64,000 bases of DNA from Pteria penguin (GCA_035048485.1 CM068587.1:50872001-50936000), one strand, 5' to 3'; positions 51,531 to 62,850 are shown, counted from the first letter of the stretch. The notes: a model not told the origin generated them from the letters alone. A program made the numbers and translations.

Positions 51531-54202
51531 ATGTCCTTGACAGTACTGCTACCAATCGTGATATTTATTTGCCAGTGTGGTTTAATGGTGTATTCCAAAC
51601 CAGATCTCTGTGGATATCAACGATGTATTGAAGGTGTCACGTTTTGCTTTGACGACAGGTGCAGATCGTGTGCAGACCTGTACAATACCACATATGGATG
51701 TCAAAATTCAAAATACCACCAAAAGTGCTTCAAATTTTGTAAAGGTGATTCAAATATCAACTCCTGTGTGTGCAGCGACCACCTTTCTTAGATCCTTTTT
51801 AATTACATTTACCTCCATTAATTAAAAGCGCCCTGTGTGAAGTGACCACTACTAATTTTCAAACTGTAATTCCTTCTGAGGTAAACACCACGATTACATC
51901 TTTAGCTTTACTACTTAGATATGTACTTCGTTTGGGTATTTCAACACTATCATCTCATACATTGATCTATATTTGGTCTCTATTTACAACTTTGAAAAGA
52001 TAGCCCCTCCTTCATATTTGTATATGTGTGTTCATAAAAAGAAACAGTATCGTTGTAAATAATTCTTTAGAGCAAGAACAGCGTGCAGCCTTTCAGCGGG
52101 AAAAAGCAGTAAACCAGTCATGGATAAAGAATCTAGAAAATATCCACAGAACAACTGCCCTTAACAGAAATGCAAAAACGAGTGACAACAATAACAAGAC
52201 CACTCAAACCCAATGTGACTCATGGATTACAAAATGTAGGTAGTCATCAATTTAAGATTGACTAAATGTAATATATGGTAACTGCTATGAAAAGTATGCA
52301 ATTAGATATGATGAATTAAAGAAGGAGGGAAAATTTGAGATATTTTCGAAGAAAATAACGAGTTTGTTGTATCAAATGACTCTGATGCACCGTTATTTTA
52401 CATGTTTAAACTGTTCCATACCAAACATTCATCTAAATAAACGGCTGGAATTTGTCTATGAAACGAAAAATTTTGCTTTTTTTTTAGTTTAGTCAGGTTT
52501 ACAGGTAAAATGACTCCAAATAAAAATATTCAGTTTTAAAAAAGAGCTTATGTTTATTTTTAGTGAATATTCAATGTATCATGAAAATACTAACTCCATT
52601 ATCATTGCTCTCTCTTAACATTTGTAGTTTTGGTGTATGTGCTGGCGTTTCCTCTTTGTGGAATCCTTATGTCGTTCCTATGGATACTGTTAAAAGTTTG
52701 GAAAACAAGGTATACAAAAAATAATAATATATATAGAAAACCACATCTGATATATATTCAATTTATATATTAAAAAAAAAATAATTTTATGTAATTGCAA
52801 ATTTTTCTAGTTCTGCTTACAGGTCTCTTGGTTTGTAGTTGTGTCAGTTTCTGTACAGTTTTCTTCTACTTTCATCACATAATGTCAATGTTGAAATATG
52901 TTAGTATAGTCTATGTATGTTTTAGGCATTTCATGACTGGAGTGGCTAGCCAATGAGGAGATGTCTAATCATACTCAACACCTTCTCTAAACTATGATTT
53001 TCAGGGATCCAACTGTGTTGGCGTGTGGTTAGTGTCACTGGAGAGAACAATCGATAAATTCGTACTGTACAGTAGAAAAAGATACATGAAATATTGTAAT
53101 GCTTACAAATCTATTAATCCGATGTGGCTCAATGGGTGGCAAGGCGATCTGGGTTCGACTCCTGCTGTGAACATTCCAGTGTTCTGTCCTGCCGAGACAG
53201 TAAAAACCGAGGTACCGTGTCATGGTAGGCGTGGCACGTAAAAGATCCCTCACTGCAATGGGTAGGTCGGTTGCAAAGATATAAATGTCTATGCAATGCA
53301 TTAGGTAGATGGCGTCTCTATATACGTGATATATATATCATGGTATTTATGACAAATTTAATATTATATTCTATCTATTCATTGATGTGTATTTATATTT
53401 TATTGTTTATATAGTAGGCGCAGATGTAACAGCAAAGTTACACTGGGTAAGTTAAAACGCCAAGAAATATTGTATCATGTATTGAACACGGTGCTTGTCA
53501 ATCTACATAGCGAGGGAAACTGGAAGCAAATTCAAATAGTAAAACGTTACATCTTGTAAATATTGCAGTAGAATGGGATAAACAAACATTATTTGATTGG
53601 TTCCAAGGGTATACTATGGTTAAACCTTCAGAAATCACTGTTTTGCATGTGCTTGTTCTGTTACCAACTGCATAAAGTTTTACAATATTAAGATTAGAAA
53701 CCATAAAGCACTATACGTTTATCCCATAAATATGTCTACAGGTAAATGATTGAGAAGTTCATAGATTTCTAATCTGCGTTACTGTAAAACGATCGATTGC
53801 TTCTTGCTTCAATGTTGCGAGAATGACCGACATATAGTTCAAAGCAACATAAAACCTCTCCCAAAACAAATCAAACCATACGTGCGCTGTTAAAGCTGGA
53901 TAATCCTCATGTCATTAGATCTGATTTTTTTTTTTTTTTTTTTTTGAGATTCTGAGAATGCTTCACTGGAGACAACTAAGGATGAAAAACCAGATGACGG
54001 TATCACACATGAAAAGGCTGCTCTTACCGATTCCGACACAAGAGAATCTAGAAGGGAATCTCCAATTTCGTCACGGAGAAGTAAGGTTGAGGAAAAGAGA
54101 AGCTTGCTTATTGGTATACCGCCTCAAAATGACTGTGATGATCAACAGCAAGCCGAACATTGTGAACAAAGCATCGTTTGCCAAGAAACTAGTCTAAAGT
54201 AG
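51531..54202 (+). CDS. Receptor copy 4: complete single-pass membrane protein with one eight-cysteine module
   Basis: Five coding exons: 51531-51744, 52071-52235, 52628-52709, 53415-53446, 53949-54202; phases 1, 1, 2, 1 agree throughout and give 248 residues. TTTGTTACAG immediately before the ATG is an acceptor, so a 5' UTR exon lies upstream. Residues 1-22 are a signal peptide (MSLTVLLPIVIFICQCGLMV). Cysteines 27, 32, 39, 44, 47, 57, 66 and 70 make the C-x4-C-x6-C-x4-C-x2-C-x9-C-x8-C-x3-C module. N-glycosylation sites (NTT, NQS, NKT) are in the module and stalk. A transmembrane helix spans about 128-149 (LVYVLAFPLCGILMSFLWIL), followed by basic KVWKT and RRRC. The tail is Ser/Glu/Asp-rich with LLIGIPPQNDCDD; no death domain. 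Two donor/acceptor choices (52235 rather than 52239; 53415 or 53418) were made on phase. The exon 4 length (32 nt) equals that of copy 1. The module resembles BCMA/TACI-type TNF receptor domains (short, ending x8-C-x3-C), so a ligand-binding receptor is inferred. A possible poly(A) signal is at 55263. Confidence 0.8.
53118..53335 (+). mobile_element. tRNA-derived SINE in an intron of receptor copy 4
   Basis: Head ATGTGGCTCAATGGGTGG, B box GGGTTCGACTCC, then GAGACAGTAAAAACCGAGG, GTCATGGTAGGCGTGGCAC and TAGGTAGATGGCGTC. Lies between the transmembrane exon and the 32-nt exon. An open frame over it is not a gene. Confidence 0.88.
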
Positions 54203-54375
54203 CTAAGTCATCTTCGGATTTTGTAAATGTTTAAGCTTTTTCTTAGTATCGTTTGGAGAATTTACAAACAATAAGTCTATGTCTGTAAAAGGCATATAAC
54301 TGTATACAATCCAAGTACATAGTTTACGCTATGCTTATACCATGCTTGTAACAGGATGTAATTATTAGACCTGCT

Positions 54376-54432
<57 letters not shown>

Positions 54433-55404
54433 TTGGGGTGTTTTTTTACTTGGATGGTGAACACCAAGGTTGATTTTTGGTCTCAGTAGTAGACTAAACT
54501 TTCATTTGGAACACTCTTCTGTCGGGTGTATTTTTCATTTGCAAGCAGAATGTAGGAGAGTAGGCGAAAAGTAATGTTTGTACAATGGAGTGTGCAGTAC
54601 CTAATAGAGGTGAACAGATGTAAATGTGCACATAACACACACTGACACAAACAAAACATATACAGATCATACATATTATACAAATGCGTACATAACACAC
54701 ACAAAACATTCAATTTAATATTTACCAATATATTGAATTTGTATATTACAATATGTTTAGCAATGTTTTTGCTTCTTATAAAATCAAATATTGAGCAATA
54801 TGTTTACTTTGTATAATATCAAATATTCAGCAACATCTTTGCTTTGTGTAATATTTTATGCTTAGCAATATTTTGTCTTGAATATAAATACCATAATCAG
54901 AAACAAGTATTTTGATTGTCACTAAAATGTCATTTACCTCTAAATTCATTATAAATTAAATCTTCTTGGCTGAAATGAATGGATAGAAGATGTTAATGTC
55001 TATTCTTAGTTCTCTATATTTTCAAATTGTGAACATTTTATATTTCAAAAGACATCTTGTCATGATTTCTCTTTTTAATAAGGAGTTTAATAATTAACAT
55101 TTGACATCTACATTGGATAATTTCAAAATGTTCAATGTCTCATCACTACTAAAATCATTTTAAATTTTCATTACAATCACATTTCAACGTTTAAGGAAGA
55201 GAATACTCGAAGGATGATTGTATTTGTGTTATAATAGTAAAGAACTATAAATATATGTATGCAATAAAAATCTTTTTAATGCTTTATTCTCGTTATCTCT
55301 CTAGTAGTTTATTCAGTTGTATCTATCGTTAAAGAGTGGTTCAAATATCTGTACAGCAGTTGGATTTATTATTCACCAAACGTATATATAAAGCATCTAG
55401 GTGG
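54203..55404. other. 3' flank of receptor copy 4
   Basis: AT-rich, containing a (GA)n run at 54380-54433. AATAAA at 55263-55268 is the first canonical poly(A) signal I see after the stop, so the 3' UTR may be about 1 kb. No other gene is recognised. Confidence 0.45.
54380..54433. repeat. (GA)n microsatellite
   Basis: About 26 GA units with a single AAAG interruption. Confidence 0.97.
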
Positions 55405-56847
55405 TGAAAATTGTGTATGTCGACAGACACGTCTATGATAGTAAAGCGACATTGGTATTATGCGTCCTTGTGCCCGATATCCTCTTTTTCCTTTACTGAT
55501 TTGTTTCATCGTGTTAATTTTAATGCAGATATCAGATGTACTGTTTGTGCATAAACCGATATAGACATATACTCACTTAAATAATATAATAAAAAGATGT
55601 TGTGTATGATTGTCTACGCAGATAAATTAATGATTTGAGGTAATTAATTCGAATCGATTAATCAATAAATGTCTTTTTTTTCTTACCAGGACTTCTATAT
55701 CCATGTTTTTCATCTGGCTGATGTGATTGGTGAAATGTCCTTTTGCTTTTTAAAGTTTTGTTGAAACTCCTCTCTTTTTCATCTATTTGAATAATATGTA
55801 ATAGATTTGCTTATGGCGTACCTTACAGAATCTACGGGGTAACCTAGCAATGGCATGGAACTTGAACTTGACGTATTCTATTCTTTCATATGACAGAATG
55901 TATATTGCATGATATTGAAGAAGCGTACGGTTATTGACATATATTGCATTTAGAACCATCATAGGATGCTTGGTTCAGAACCGAAAGGTTGGAGGGGGGG
56001 GGGGGGGTCAATTAAGTGTATGTAAAGCGTAACTTAAGTGTGTTGAAGAAGTAACACTATGTTTTACTACTTTGTTTAGTAAGAGATATAAAGTAACCCA
56101 GTTTTCTTATCAAAGCATTATACTATATCTAATTTAAACGTTAAATAAATAACGGACATAAACACATATTTGTGGAGATTAATACAAATATCTCTTATAT
56201 TACAGATCAAAAACCATTACCTATACAGAATGTAACACATTCCCTCAGTGTATCTATAATATAACAGCCATACTCCGTGTCACGAAAGTCCGAGCATCTG
56301 CATCGGTTGTCAAGGCATATCTGGTATCCAGGTATACGCAATTCCTGTCCGCAGATTGGTACAGAGAAGGCCAATATGTCATAGTAATACAATCCTGTCA
56401 CTAACAAGACACACTGGAATCAACGTGAAACTCTCATAACTCTACATTCTAATCTGCACATAGCACTTTAAAAATATACCCCTTAATTCATGGATATTTG
56501 ATCTGGCCTCATTGTGAAGTCATATTATGTAGGTCATTCTACCTTTAAACGTAGATGTGTATAAATAAAACGTGTCGAAAAGATAGAGACTTGCTCAATA
56601 TACGGATTTTTAGTTTTAAAGAATATAAAAGTATTATTATACAAACAGACCAATGCATATATCGTTCACAGATTTCAATGAATCTAAAATTTTGTTCCAC
56701 CATTATCAATATCAGGAATAAAATGGCAGTACATACACATTTTGATAAATGACTCTTGTAAAAGAAGTAAACGTAAAAATAAGATGTCGTAGAACTTACA
56801 ATATTATATAAAAAAAGCATTTACGTATGATAAAGGGCTCTTAGACT

Positions 56848-56850
<3 letters not shown>
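55405..56850 (-). pseudogene. Receptor copy 3: inverted duplicate of copy 2, start exon lost
   Basis: The whole segment is the reverse complement of about 25650-27222 with scattered differences. The cysteine-module exon is 56413-56221 (193 nt) with an intact CCAG acceptor and donor ATAG|GTAATG. It keeps the eight cysteines but loses three bases after the fourth, so the C-x2-C pair becomes C-x-C. The stalk exon is 55782-55687 (96 nt) and ends in phase 1. The start exon expected near 56770 is replaced by unrelated sequence, although the flanks on both sides still align, so the ATG was deleted. No transmembrane or tail exon follows: homology stops at 55405. A pseudogene unless it borrows a start elsewhere. 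Confidence 0.8.
55990..56008. repeat. Poly(G) run
   Basis: About 16 G bases, an expansion relative to the matching site in copy 2 (about 26540), which has a short run of C. Confidence 0.9.

Positions 56851-56900
<50 letters not shown>
56851..56900. repeat. (GT)n microsatellite at the border of receptor copy 3
   Basis: About 25 GT units beginning exactly where homology to copy 2 ends (after GGCTCTTAGACTAGG). Confidence 0.97.
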
Positions 56901-56901
<1 letters not shown>

Positions 56902-56993
56902 CTACTATCTATTTCAACTTGACCCTTAAGAGTTCTATGTGTTTTAACGGACAATTTGACTTTTTCCACTGCCACTGCTAATGCCATCACAAG

Positions 56994-57193
56994 ATAAATA
57001 CAGGTTTATTATCAAATAAAACTTTTATGATAAACTTGCGTACAAATTCGTGTTCATTCGGGTGCCAGAATTTCCGTAAATTTGCATCACATTCAATTAA
57101 AATTATCAGCCAATCAAATTGATGCATTTTTAGCTCATTATCATATATTGTTTACATTTTGGGAGTGCTGTACCTTTTGTAATTTTCTCAGGA
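56994..57193 (+). repeat. Left direct repeat of the tyrosine-recombinase element
   Basis: About 200 bases, aligned to 63804-64000 with roughly ten differences by eye. Contains CAGCCAATCAAATTG (a CCAAT box), so it may hold the promoter. Confidence 0.85.
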
Positions 57194-57393
57194 AAAAGTT
57201 ATCTTTTTGAAGAATTATATTCTAAGTAGTTGATTGCATATCTTTCTCTAACTCAGTGAGCGCAAGGTTAGTAGATTTAATGTGAATCTTGATCTATAAT
57301 CGCCTTTCAACCTGATTGAAAACTTTTCTAGTTGCTCGAAGCTCGAGAACTCGGGTGCAGACTGCATAGCCATAGGCCACGAAGTGATAGACG

Positions 57394-57928
57394 ATGGCCC
57401 CTCTCAGAGTAGTCCTAATCGGCCACTCCTTTATTCGTCGTTTAAGAGATTATATGAACAGTTATTCCGATGAATATAATCTTCGTCTTAATGCAGACGC
57501 CTTTCAGGTTTCCTGCATAGCCAGAGGAGGCCTTACAATGTCGAAATTATTTCGGCTTCAAGAATTTACACATATTCAAGGAAGTCCTCACATTGTATTT
57601 CTCCAAATAGGAGGTAATGACTTTAGTAGCAGTGCTCCCAACATCCACAAGATAGCTTGTGATATATTGAACTATGCGAAATTCCTCATTTCGGGTTGTG
57701 AAGTCCATCATGTTATTATAGGTCAAATTCTAAGAAGGAATACGAATTCGAATACTTTGTTTAATGCTAATGCTGTGAAATTGAACAAAGTTTTGATGCT
57801 TATGACTAAAGATCTCACGAAGATATCGTAGATTCTGGGCATCATTGGACTACCACGCTCCCGATGGTGTCCACATTCGTAACGGCATTAAAAGTGCAGT
57901 ATTACATGCTGACTATTATATGACATAA
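57394..57928 (+). pseudogene. SGNH-hydrolase ORF of the retroelement
   Basis: Starts ATGGCCCCTCTC. Block I is IGHSFIRR (nucleophile Ser in GHS), block III is IGGND, and the Asp/His pair is DGVH. The last motif lies in a different frame after the TAG at 57829, and the shifted frame runs to TAA at 57926-57928. All catalytic blocks are thus present but split by one frameshift. SGNH/GDSL-type ORFs are known companions of Ngaro-type elements; what they do in transposition is not settled. Confidence 0.8.
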
Positions 57929-58192
57929 GTCATAATCTAGGTATATCTATCGCGTTATAATTATGTATGGCCAAACTATTTCTCACATTTATAAACTTAG
58001 GTTTCAAGTTCCTTAAGATTAATATGGAGCTAACAGTAATAAGTCAAGTATTAAAGAAAAAATTTCTGACTTTATCTTGACAAATTTTAAATGATGTTAT
58101 GGTATTTCATTCACCCTCTGTTGTTTAGGTGCAATTTGCCATGTACATCTGTCATTCAGTGAGCTTATGACCACTCCGATGATATATGTAAT

Positions 58193-58700
58193 GTGAGTTT
58201 GTGCTCACAGCTAAACTCTTTCATTGGTTTGAGTACATACATGTGTATTGAGTTTGTGCTCTTACACTTTCATATTGATACAGTATAGGAGTTTGTGCTC
58301 ATATATACTAATGTTACCGGTGTGAAATTTGGCTATTGGTTGCCTTCTATTACCATTCTGACTGAGTTTGTGCTCATAAGTCTCAAGTCTATGCAACGAG
58401 TTTGTGCTCTAAAGCTAGACTTTATATATTTCTTTCTTCATATATTGTGTCATCTGTAACGAGTTTGTGCTCTTACTAATGAGATGACATATTTCATGAG
58501 TTTGTACTCTTGAAACTAACATAGTTTGAATTAAAGGGCGCTTATTTATGCTTGCTTTCAATGTAGTTTAGTACAGAATGTAAAAGTTTTGTGCTCGTAC
58601 ATCTACACACATGTATGTCTGTCACAATTTAACTCTTATACTATGCAAGTTGTATGCTCAGATACTTCTTCTGAGTTGTGCCTGTATTTAATTTATATAA
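58193..58700 (+). repeat. Hairpin array I: GAGTTTGTGCTC repeats
   Basis: GAGTTTGTGCTC occurs at 58195, 58250, 58289, 58364, 58398 and 58461, plus GAGTTTGTACTC at 58498 and weaker forms at about 58586, 58646 and 58673. Each has self-complementary arms (GAG/CTC) around a conserved TTTGTG loop. Several are extended, for example GTGAGTTTGTGCTCAC at 58193-58208. Intervals are irregular, 34 to 75 bases, and the intervening sequence is not conserved. Between the SGNH ORF and gag, outside any coding frame. Confidence 0.9.
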
Positions 58701-59273
58701 ACTCAAATTCTTCATCTTGATTGATATGGTGAAATATTCAAAGTCCTACCTTATGACCATTCTAGAGGTTTGTCTCAAGTACTTCATATTTCTTGTAACT
58801 TATATTCATCTATACATACATGTATATATGTATGGAATAGAATACAATACAACGAATTGTATATCTCTCATGCATTTAACATCACTATGCAGTTTCATGG
58901 GTTTGAGTACCCTTTTCTGTACTATTAAGTAACAGTTTTTAATATTGTGATTTGGATCTCCAATACAGAATTTTTGTATGAGTTGCACTCACATTTGCCT
59001 TTTATGTGTAAATTATATAACCATTCTACATGTACTTGGTGTGGCATACCTAATGGTATTCATATCTTGAAAAATGTATGCCTACCTAGTAAGTTGCTCA
59101 ATCTGAGCATGTACAGTTATGATACATTATGTCATTTTGCCAAAGCATTAATGGTTATTTTGTGTGCTACTGCTAGGGCACGCAGGTACTGTGTTCCAAC
59201 ACTGTCAAGTGGGCAAGATGTACTCATTAGTGTAATATCCTTTTACTAAATGCATCTAACCATTTTGTAGATC

Positions 59274-59687
59274 ATGCCACCTAGAAAACGGAAAGGGAAG
59301 ACGAATGAGCCGGTTCCGGTTGAAGTTGATGCAGAGTCGGAACAGTCAAGGGCAAACCCTACTGGAGCAAAGAAAGGCAGGCAAAACATGACGCCATCAG
59401 GCTTTGACTACGACCTACTGGCTGAGGCTATATTAAAAAAGCAGAACTTTCAGAATTCAAATGCATGTACGAGCGCAGCACCAACAGCAGGAACCAGTTC
59501 CTCACCAGATTATGGGCTGGATGTTGGAGCCATGGGAACTACACATAAGATCCAACATTTACATGATGGGCCAAAATCATCACCTTCGCCGGCTTCGATA
59601 GCCACATGTAACAATGGAAATGTTTCAATTCTAGTTGTTCTAAATACATTGTTTGGAGGTGAGTCAGCAGTCACCCATGATCCTTAG
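59274..59687 (+). pseudogene. gag-like ORF of the retroelement, first part
   Basis: Begins MPPRKRKGK, basic and then low-complexity Ser/Thr/Pro, as in DIRS-type gag N-termini. The frame stops at 59687; a further gag block (TKELVEASILLKYFFMIREM) is at 59888-60070 in another frame. Confidence 0.65.
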
Positions 59688-60179
59688 CCTCTAAACTTTA
59701 CAAACAGTATTCCGCTAGGGTCAACAGTTGCTGATAAACTAAAACAGAAAATTTGCGGGGATATTTACTTTGACATTAGGCTACTTCTTCCAAATCAAAC
59801 AGACGATAATTTTTCTGTATCAATTTAAAAGGGGGCGATTAACTTCCAACAAGGCAAATTTAATAAATTTCCTATTTCTATTAATCAATGGACTACGGTC
59901 TTCACCATCTTCATGGCCATTTACATACAAAAGAACTAGTTGAGGCTTCCATTCTCCTGAAATATTTCTTCATGATAAGAGAAATGGCTTATACAACAAC
60001 ATCTGATGCATGGCGACTCTGTGATGAGGAATTCAGGAAGTTAAGGCAGTCCTCGCGTCTCAAGTGGTAAGAACCCCTCACTGAGCTGGTCCTGCGAACT
60101 AATTTACAAGCTACATCCTCTGCACCCCCACAATATGCTAGAAATAACAGTCAGCCCTCTCTTGCAAAAAATGGCTACA

Positions 60180-60320
60180 AGCCATCACAAGGCAAAATTA
60201 AATTTTGCTACTCCTGTAACCAAGGAAAACCATGTAGGTATCAACCCTGTCCCTACAAGCATGCATGTCAGTCTTGCAAAGAGGAGCACCCCCGTATCAG
60301 ATGCAGTAAATCCATCACTG
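60180..60320 (+). pseudogene. gag zinc-finger segment
   Basis: In the frame FCYSCNQGKPCRYQPC, followed by PYKHACQSC and EEHP, cysteines and histidines are arranged as in the C-terminal zinc finger of DIRS gag (C-x2-C-x4-C-x4-C-x3-H-x-C-x2-C). Not an automatically obvious ORF because the frame changes on both sides. Confidence 0.6.
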
Positions 60321-60584
60321 CTAATGGGTAAAAACAACCCATCAAACCTCCCAACGCCAGTAAGACCCGCAGCACTAAAGGAGTTGCTGAGAGGTTATGA
60401 TAAAAGTCAATCTGAATATTTGATTTCTGGGTTTTTCAATGGTTTTCGTTTAGGCTGTGTAGAATCCCCTACAAACAAATCCTCCAAAAATCATGGTTTC
60501 ATATCAAAACATCCCAATATTGTACAAGAAAATATTGAGAAAGAGCAACAACTAGGCAGAATTTCTGATGGCTCGGTGTCACCT

Positions 60585-60612
60585 CAATTTAACAATCTAG
60601 ATTGTTAAATTG
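60585..60612. repeat. 28-bp perfect palindrome
   Basis: CAATTTAACAATCT (60585-60598) is followed at once by its exact reverse complement (60599-60612), with no spacer. It lies where the gag-side and RT frames should join and introduces a TAA. Confidence 0.95.
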
Positions 60613-61248
60613 GGTGTGGTCCCTAAAAAGAGCCCAGGTCAATTTCGCTTAATTCATGACCTTTCATTCCCAGAGAATCACTCTGTAAACTCTAAAATTC
60701 CCAAGGAAAATAGTGAAGTCTCTTATGACACAATTGAATCAATTATCCTCCTTGTTAAAAAATTTGGTAAAGGTGCGCTTATGGCGAATGCGATATTCAA
60801 GATGGCTTCCGCAACATCCCAATCCATCCTGAGGATTATCATTTGTTGGGTTTCACTTGCGAAAACTTATTTTATTATGACAAATGTCTACCCATGGGAG
60901 CTAGTAGTTCCTGTCAAATATTTGAGAAATTAAGCTGTGCTTTATAATGGATCATGCTCAATAAATTTAAGGCAGGAGGTATGTCCCACATGATTGATGA
61001 ATTTTTTCTTCATAGGCCCTGCTCTATCCTCTAGTTGCCAGCCAGATCTGAACAATTTCATGTCTCTTCGTTCTGTAGTAGGAATCCCGCTTAATCCAAT
61101 GAAAACCTTTGGTCCTTCAGAAACTATTATAATATACGGCATTGAAGTTGACTCTTTGAAATTGGAATTTCATTTACCACAAGAAAAAAATTCTAAAATT
61201 GAGGACCTACTGACAAAAACATATATTCGAAAAAAAAATCAATCTTAG
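60610..61248 (+). pseudogene. Reverse transcriptase of the retroelement
   Basis: LGVVPKKSPGQFRLIHDLSF (60607 onward) is the entry to the DIRS RT fingers. The palm box appears near 60985 as HMIDEFF, in place of the usual H-x-L-D-D-F, so the second catalytic Asp is Glu and a frameshift follows. The block ending YGIEVDS with LNPMKTFGPSE (60994-61248) is the thumb-side region. Several frameshifts. Confidence 0.8.
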
Positions 61249-61261
61249 AGAGCTTCAATCC

Positions 61262-61867
61262 TTGATCGGTCTTTTGAATTTTGCCTGCTCGGTGGTTCGC
61301 CCTGGTAAGGCCTTCTTGAGAAAGCTCATTGACTTGACATGCAACATCAACAAACCTAATCACTTTATTCGTCTCACTTCCGAAACGAAGGCAGATTTAC
61401 AAATGTGGCTCAACTTTATTTCTCATTTTAATGGCATATCAGTTTTTCTCTATGATAAGTGGTTACGTTCTGATCATATATATGTATACACTGATGCGGC
61501 TTCCTCTACAGGTTTTGTTGGGGTGTTAGGATCCTCCTGGTTTGCAGGCCCATGGCCGGAAATTTTTCAGTCTTTTCACATAACAGTTTTAGAACTCTTC
61601 CCTATTGTCCGTGCAATGGAAATTTAGGGACCGTTTTTTAAAAACAGGAAAATTTTGTTCATGTCCGATAATGAAGCTGTGGTAGCCATTATCAACAAAA
61701 GCTCTAGCAAAGATAAGGTGATTATGAGATTAATGCGCCGGCTAGTTTTGGCAAGTCTCAATTTCAATTTCCTTTTCAAGCCTAAACATATTCCTGGTAA
61801 ATTCAATGTTGTCGCTGACAAACTTTCTCGCCTCAAATTCCAGGAAGCTTTAGCGACAGCTCCATGA
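61262..61867 (+). pseudogene. RNase H region of the retroelement
   Basis: IGLLNFACSVVRPGKAFLRK and VYTDAASSTGFVGVL (first catalytic Asp) lie in 61262-61627, then SDNEAVVAIINK and HIPGKFNVVADKLSR in 61655-61867. These are the RNase H motifs of DIRS elements, including the final Asp in ADKLSR. The two frames are separated by one frameshift. Confidence 0.85.
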
Positions 61868-62809
61868 CTAGACAAGACACCAGTGGAGGTACCAGCCAAG
61901 CTTATGCACATCTGACCAAGTCAGAACTATCGTTACTCCAATCGTCGCTAGCCCCGTCTACAAAAAGTTCTTATAAGAAGAGTTGACTTCAATTGCAGCA
62001 GTTTTGTGCTCTCAGGGACTGTCCTATGCAGTTACCCATTTCAGAAATAACACTATGTAATTTCATAGCCCATTTGTTTGAAAATCATTACAGCCCTCTT
62101 CAATAGCCTCCATGTTATCTGCCATTGGCTACATTCATAAAATCCTAGGCTTTCATGACTATACTCAAACATTTCTAGTGCGTAAGATATTACAAGGTGC
62201 TAGCAAGCACTCAAAAAGTCCGGATTCCAGGCTTCCTATTACCTTACCCATTTTATCTAGGCTCATCAGTGCCCTAAACAACACAGTTTCAGAACATCAT
62301 AATAGATCCTTACTCCATGCACTGTTCACTTGAGCCTTCCATGGATTTTTTCGGATGGGTGAACTAATGGCTAAAACTTCTAACCTTTTACACAAAATCA
62401 TCCAAAGAGATGATGTTTCTTTTCCAGACAAAAACATATCGAAGTCAAAATAAGGTACTCTAAAACTCTACACAATACACATCCTATTTCGCTTTATATA
62501 TCAAACTCAGAATCCAAGCTAACATGTCCCGAGCTTTCTCTTCACTCTTATCTCTCTTCGCATTGTCACAATTCAGGGCCTTTATTTCAGTTCTCCTCAG
62601 GGACACCAGTTTCTCACCTTTTGTTTCTTTGCATCTCAATTCAGTTCATCGGGTTAAACCCAAATCTATATAAGGGTCACAGTTTCAGAATTGGGGCAGC
62701 TACAGAGGCTGAAAAAAGGGGGCTTTCCCAAATAGAAATTCAAAAAATGGGTAGGTGGAAGTCTGAAGCTTTCCAAAAATATATTCGTATTTCCTCTTTT
62801 AATTTATAA
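61868..62809 (+). pseudogene. Tyrosine recombinase of the retroelement
   Basis: Fragments in changing frames: N-terminal core-binding part (YIHKILGFHDYTQTFLVRKI, 62112-62333), FFRMGELM (about 62350, with the first catalytic Arg), and the C-terminal catalytic part at 62621-62809: HSFRIGAATEA (H-x-x-R) and MGRWKSEAFQKYIR, with W and the nucleophile Tyr. The catalytic residues are recognisable but the protein is broken. Confidence 0.85.
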
Positions 62810-62850
62810 TAACAGGCAAATATAAATTCATACCTTAAATGCCAGCCACA

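Noticed and set aside
51610..51825. 71-residue frame overlapping receptor copy 4 exon 1
   Set aside because: Shadow frame of the cysteine-module exon.
53958..54197. 79-residue frame starting MLHWRQLRMK
   Set aside because: The other frame of the same DNA, entered from the acceptor at 53948, gives a hydrophilic tail that ends at the same region and fits the splice phases; the ATG frame is a shadow.
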